DNA of 8,778 nucleotides from Bacteroidia bacterium. GTDB taxonomy: Bacteria; Bacteroidota; Bacteroidia; Bacteroidales; GCA-2748055. A program made the translations under genes and the position numbers. A model generated the notes under the pieces. It ran no database searches. It was not told where the DNA came from and saw only the letters and a list, made by a program, of their open reading frames with translations. Positions 6,975 through 8,778 of the stretch are shown here, in pieces. The stretch is taken from NCBI GenBank assembly GCA_004525825.1, contig SPBY01000104.1, forward strand, positions 1-8,778, given 5' to 3'. Within the stretch, counting starts at the first letter, position 1; every line of letters starts with the position of its first letter.

Positions 6975-7991
6975 TTGAGCAAGCCAGGGCAACATAAAAA
7001 AGGGACCGGAAAACCCACGGGTTCCACAGGCAAAAAAATACCGGGATCCCGCTTATCCGGAGGAGCTAATTCATTTTCAAGTACATCGCCTGTCAGAAGG
7101 GGTGGTTCCCGCAAAGGACCAGGAGCCCCTGAGGCTGTGGAAGATCCTAAGGTTGTGGAAGGTCCTGTTGGCAGATCCAAAGATCCCCGCAGCAAATCCA
7201 AAGATCCGGCTGGCAAAAGCAAAGGTCCAGCTACCAAATCAAAAGGTCCAGCGAAAAAAAGCTCATCTTCTGATGACCTGGTAAGGCTGAATAAGTATAT
7301 AGCTGCTTCCGGAATCTGTTCAAGACGTGAGGCAGATGATCTGATCTCAGCTGGGCTGGTCTCTGTCAATGGCACAATAATTACCCAAATGGGCACCAAG
7401 GTGAGTCACAGCGATGATGTAAGATATAACGGGGAGCGCATGCGAAATGAGCGCAAAGTCTATCTCCTGCTGAACAAACCCAAGGACTACGTGACCACTA
7501 CCGATGATCCGAAAGAACGGAAAACCGTGATGGTACTAATCGCCAATGCCTGTTCCGAACGGATCTACCCCGTAGGACGACTGGACCGGCATACCACCGG
7601 GGTGCTGCTTTTCTCCAACGATGGTGAACTTGCCAAAAAACTGACCCATCCCTCACATAACAAGAAGAAGATTTACCATGTTTTCCTGGATAAGGCATTT
7701 ACTGCGGGCGATATGAAGAAACTGGCCGAAGGCCTTACCCTGGATGATGGCTTTATCCAACCCGATGCCCTCAGCTATGCAAGCACGGAAAATAAACGTG
7801 AAGTGGGATTGGAGATACATTCAGGTCAGAACCGTATAGTAAGACGCATGTTTGAACACCTGGGATACAGGGTGGTGAAACTTGACAGGGTCTATTATGC
7901 CGGCCTTACCAAGAAAGACCTGCCCCGAGGAAAATGGAGATTCCTCACAGAGAAGGAAGTAAACATGTTAAAAATGAATGCCTACGAATAA
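6975..7991 (+). CDS. rluB: RluB/RsuA-family rRNA pseudouridine synthase with low-complexity N-terminal extension
   Basis: The 338-residue protein is predicted to isomerise a uridine in rRNA, most likely 23S rRNA as RluB does. Residues 1-100 form a basic Lys/Ser/Gly/Pro-rich tail with degenerate repeats. An S4 RNA-binding domain follows (about 104-150: LNKYIAASGICSRREADDLI). The catalytic domain starts at VYLLLNKPKDYVTTTDD (162-178). It contains the catalytic aspartate in GRLDRHTTGVLLFSNDG (Asp204), the RNA-contacting QNRIVRRMFEHLG (285-297) and a closing LPRGKWRFLT (316-325). The start is TTG: an in-frame stop lies at 6951-6953, no ATG occurs before residue 140 (too late, inside S4), and a weak CAGG is 3 nt upstream. 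A shorter product from an internal start within the tail cannot be excluded. RluB versus RluE/RluF/RsuA is judged from motif wording only. era follows after 6 nt, suggesting one transcript. Confidence 0.88.
   Translation: MSKPGQHKKGTGKPTGSTGKKIPGSRLSGGANSFSSTSPVRRGGSRKGPGAPEAVEDPKVVEGPVGRSKDPRSKSKDPAGKSKGPATKSKGPAKKSSSSDDLVRLNKYIAASGICSRREADDLISAGLVSVNGTIITQMGTKVSHSDDVRYNGERMRNERKVYLLLNKPKDYVTTTDDPKERKTVMVLIANACSERIYPVGRLDRHTTGVLLFSNDGELAKKLTHPSHNKKKIYHVFLDKAFTAGDMKKLAEGLTLDDGFIQPDALSYASTENKREVGLEIHSGQNRIVRRMFEHLGYRVVKLDRVYYAGLTKKDLPRGKWRFLTEKEVNMLKMNAYE
7173..7259 (+). repeat. Degenerate in-frame tandem repeat encoding a basic KSK(D/G)P tail
   Basis: Inside the pseudouridine synthase gene, residues about 67-95 repeat a 5-8-residue unit: RSKDP, RSKSKDPAG, KSKGPAT, KSKGPAK. 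At DNA level the core is an imperfect AAATCCAAAGATCC / AAAGCAAAGGTCC. Units vary in length but stay in frame. The encoded segment is highly basic and probably disordered, perhaps contacting RNA or ribosomes. Confidence 0.7.
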
Positions 7992-7997
7992 GTAGCT

Positions 7998-8778
7998 ATG
8001 GAGCACAAATCAGGATTTGTCAATATCATCGGTAAACCCAATGTGGGAAAATCGACCCTGATGAATGCCATGGTGGGGGAGAAACTATCCATTATCACTG
8101 CCAAGGCCCAAACCACCCGTCACCGGATCCACGGGATCCTGAACACGGCCGAATACCAGATAATATTTTCAGACACTCCAGGCATCCTTGAGGCCAAATA
8201 TAAACTTCAGGAGAACATGCTTAAGGCTGCCCGCTCTGCACTTGTAGACGCCGATATTCTCATTTATCTAATTGAGATCGGGGAGAGACCGGATCCAGAA
8301 AATGAGTTCCTTCAGAAAGTATCCAAGGCCAAAGTGCCCGTACTTCTGGTCATCAACAAGATAGACAAGAGCAGCCAGGAGGAGGTGATTAGCTGCATGG
8401 AGCAATGGGAACAGTTGCTTCCTAAGGCAGAGAAGATCCCCATTAGTGCTCTGAAAAAATTCAATGTGGAATCTGTTTTTAACAGGATCCTGCACCACCT
8501 TCCGGAATCACCTCCTTACTTCCCGAAAGATGCGCTCACCGACAAATCTGAACGCTTCTTTGCCGGAGAGATGATCCGAGAAAAAATCCTGTTGCATTAC
8601 AAGCAGGAGATTCCTTACGCGGTAGAGGTGGAAATAGAATCGTTCAAGGAGGATACAAAACTGATTCGCATCAGTGCCCTGATCTACGTGGAGCGTGATA
8701 GCCAGAAAGGAATCCTCATCGGAAACGAGGGGAAGGCCCTGAAAAGAGTGGGCAGGGAGTCGCGGCTCGACATGGAAG
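7998..8778 (+). CDS. era: GTPase Era, 3' end cut by window
   Basis: Era binds 16S rRNA near its 3' end and acts in 30S assembly. The visible 260 codons read open to the window end; the family is about 295-300 residues, so roughly the last 35-40 are missing. The GTPase motifs are complete and in order: G1 GKPNVGKS (12-19), G2 in QTTRHRI (Thr39/Thr40), G3 DTPG (59-62), G4 NKID (120-123) and G5 SAL (150-152). The linker to the KH domain includes LPESPPYFPKD (168-178) and SERFFAGEMIREKIL (184-198). The KH-domain RNA-binding loop GILIGNEGKALKRVG (238-252) is present. The ATG is 6 nt after the stop of the pseudouridine synthase gene, with no clear Shine-Dalgarno, so it is probably co-transcribed and may depend on coupling. 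Confidence 0.96.
   Translation, partial: MEHKSGFVNIIGKPNVGKSTLMNAMVGEKLSIITAKAQTTRHRIHGILNTAEYQIIFSDTPGILEAKYKLQENMLKAARSALVDADILIYLIEIGERPDPENEFLQKVSKAKVPVLLVINKIDKSSQEEVISCMEQWEQLLPKAEKIPISALKKFNVESVFNRILHHLPESPPYFPKDALTDKSERFFAGEMIREKILLHYKQEIPYAVEVEIESFKEDTKLIRISALIYVERDSQKGILIGNEGKALKRVGRESRLDME

Noticed and set aside
7173..7259. CRISPR-like or minisatellite array
   Set aside because: Units are short, degenerate, in frame and without spacers; they encode a low-complexity protein tail.
6950..7399. 149-codon minus-strand open frame opposite the pseudouridine synthase tail
   Set aside because: Its Leu/Pro/Gly-rich repeats are the reverse-strand image of the KSKGP-coding repeat, and it would start inside the S4 domain coding region of a firm gene.
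8268..8498. 76-codon minus-strand open frame inside era
   Set aside because: Overlaps the G4/G5 region of Era and has no independent support.

Overview
The window looks like core chromosome of a Bacteroidota bacterium. The evidence is a GlmU-like protein of the divergent Bacteroidota type, start codons preceded by A-rich sequence with only weak Shine-Dalgarno motifs, and two copies of the Bacteroidota -7 promoter element (TAnnTTTG) in the only real intergenic gap. I cannot place it below phylum from sequence alone. It holds six complete genes and one gene cut by the right edge. There is no tRNA, rRNA, CRISPR array, insertion sequence or broken gene, and coding density is very high.

Layout: (1) 18-1199, plus strand: a GlmU-family sugar nucleotidyltransferase/acyltransferase. 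It converges on the next block with the two stop codons directly touching. (2) 1200-6844, minus strand, transcribed right to left: glmM, then a periplasmic adaptor (HlyD/MacA type), an FtsX/MacB-type ABC permease and a TolC-type outer membrane protein. Spacings are 21 nt, 1 nt and an 8-nt overlap, so these four genes probably form one operon. (3) 6845-6974: a 130-bp divergent promoter region. (4) 6975-8778, plus strand: an RluB/RsuA-family rRNA pseudouridine synthase with a long basic low-complexity N-terminus and a TTG start, then the ribosome-assembly GTPase era, 6 nt downstream and truncated by the window end.

Functionally there are three themes. GlmM and the GlmU-like protein are predicted to make UDP-GlcNAc for peptidoglycan and lipopolysaccharide. 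The adaptor, permease and TolC-like protein are predicted to form a tripartite export machine spanning both membranes, but no ATPase subunit is encoded here. The pseudouridine synthase and Era both act on rRNA and ribosome maturation. I see no convincing undescribed system. The points most worth checking are the glmM-led efflux operon lacking an ATPase, the divergent GlmU that keeps an acetyltransferase-type histidine, and the back-to-back promoters.
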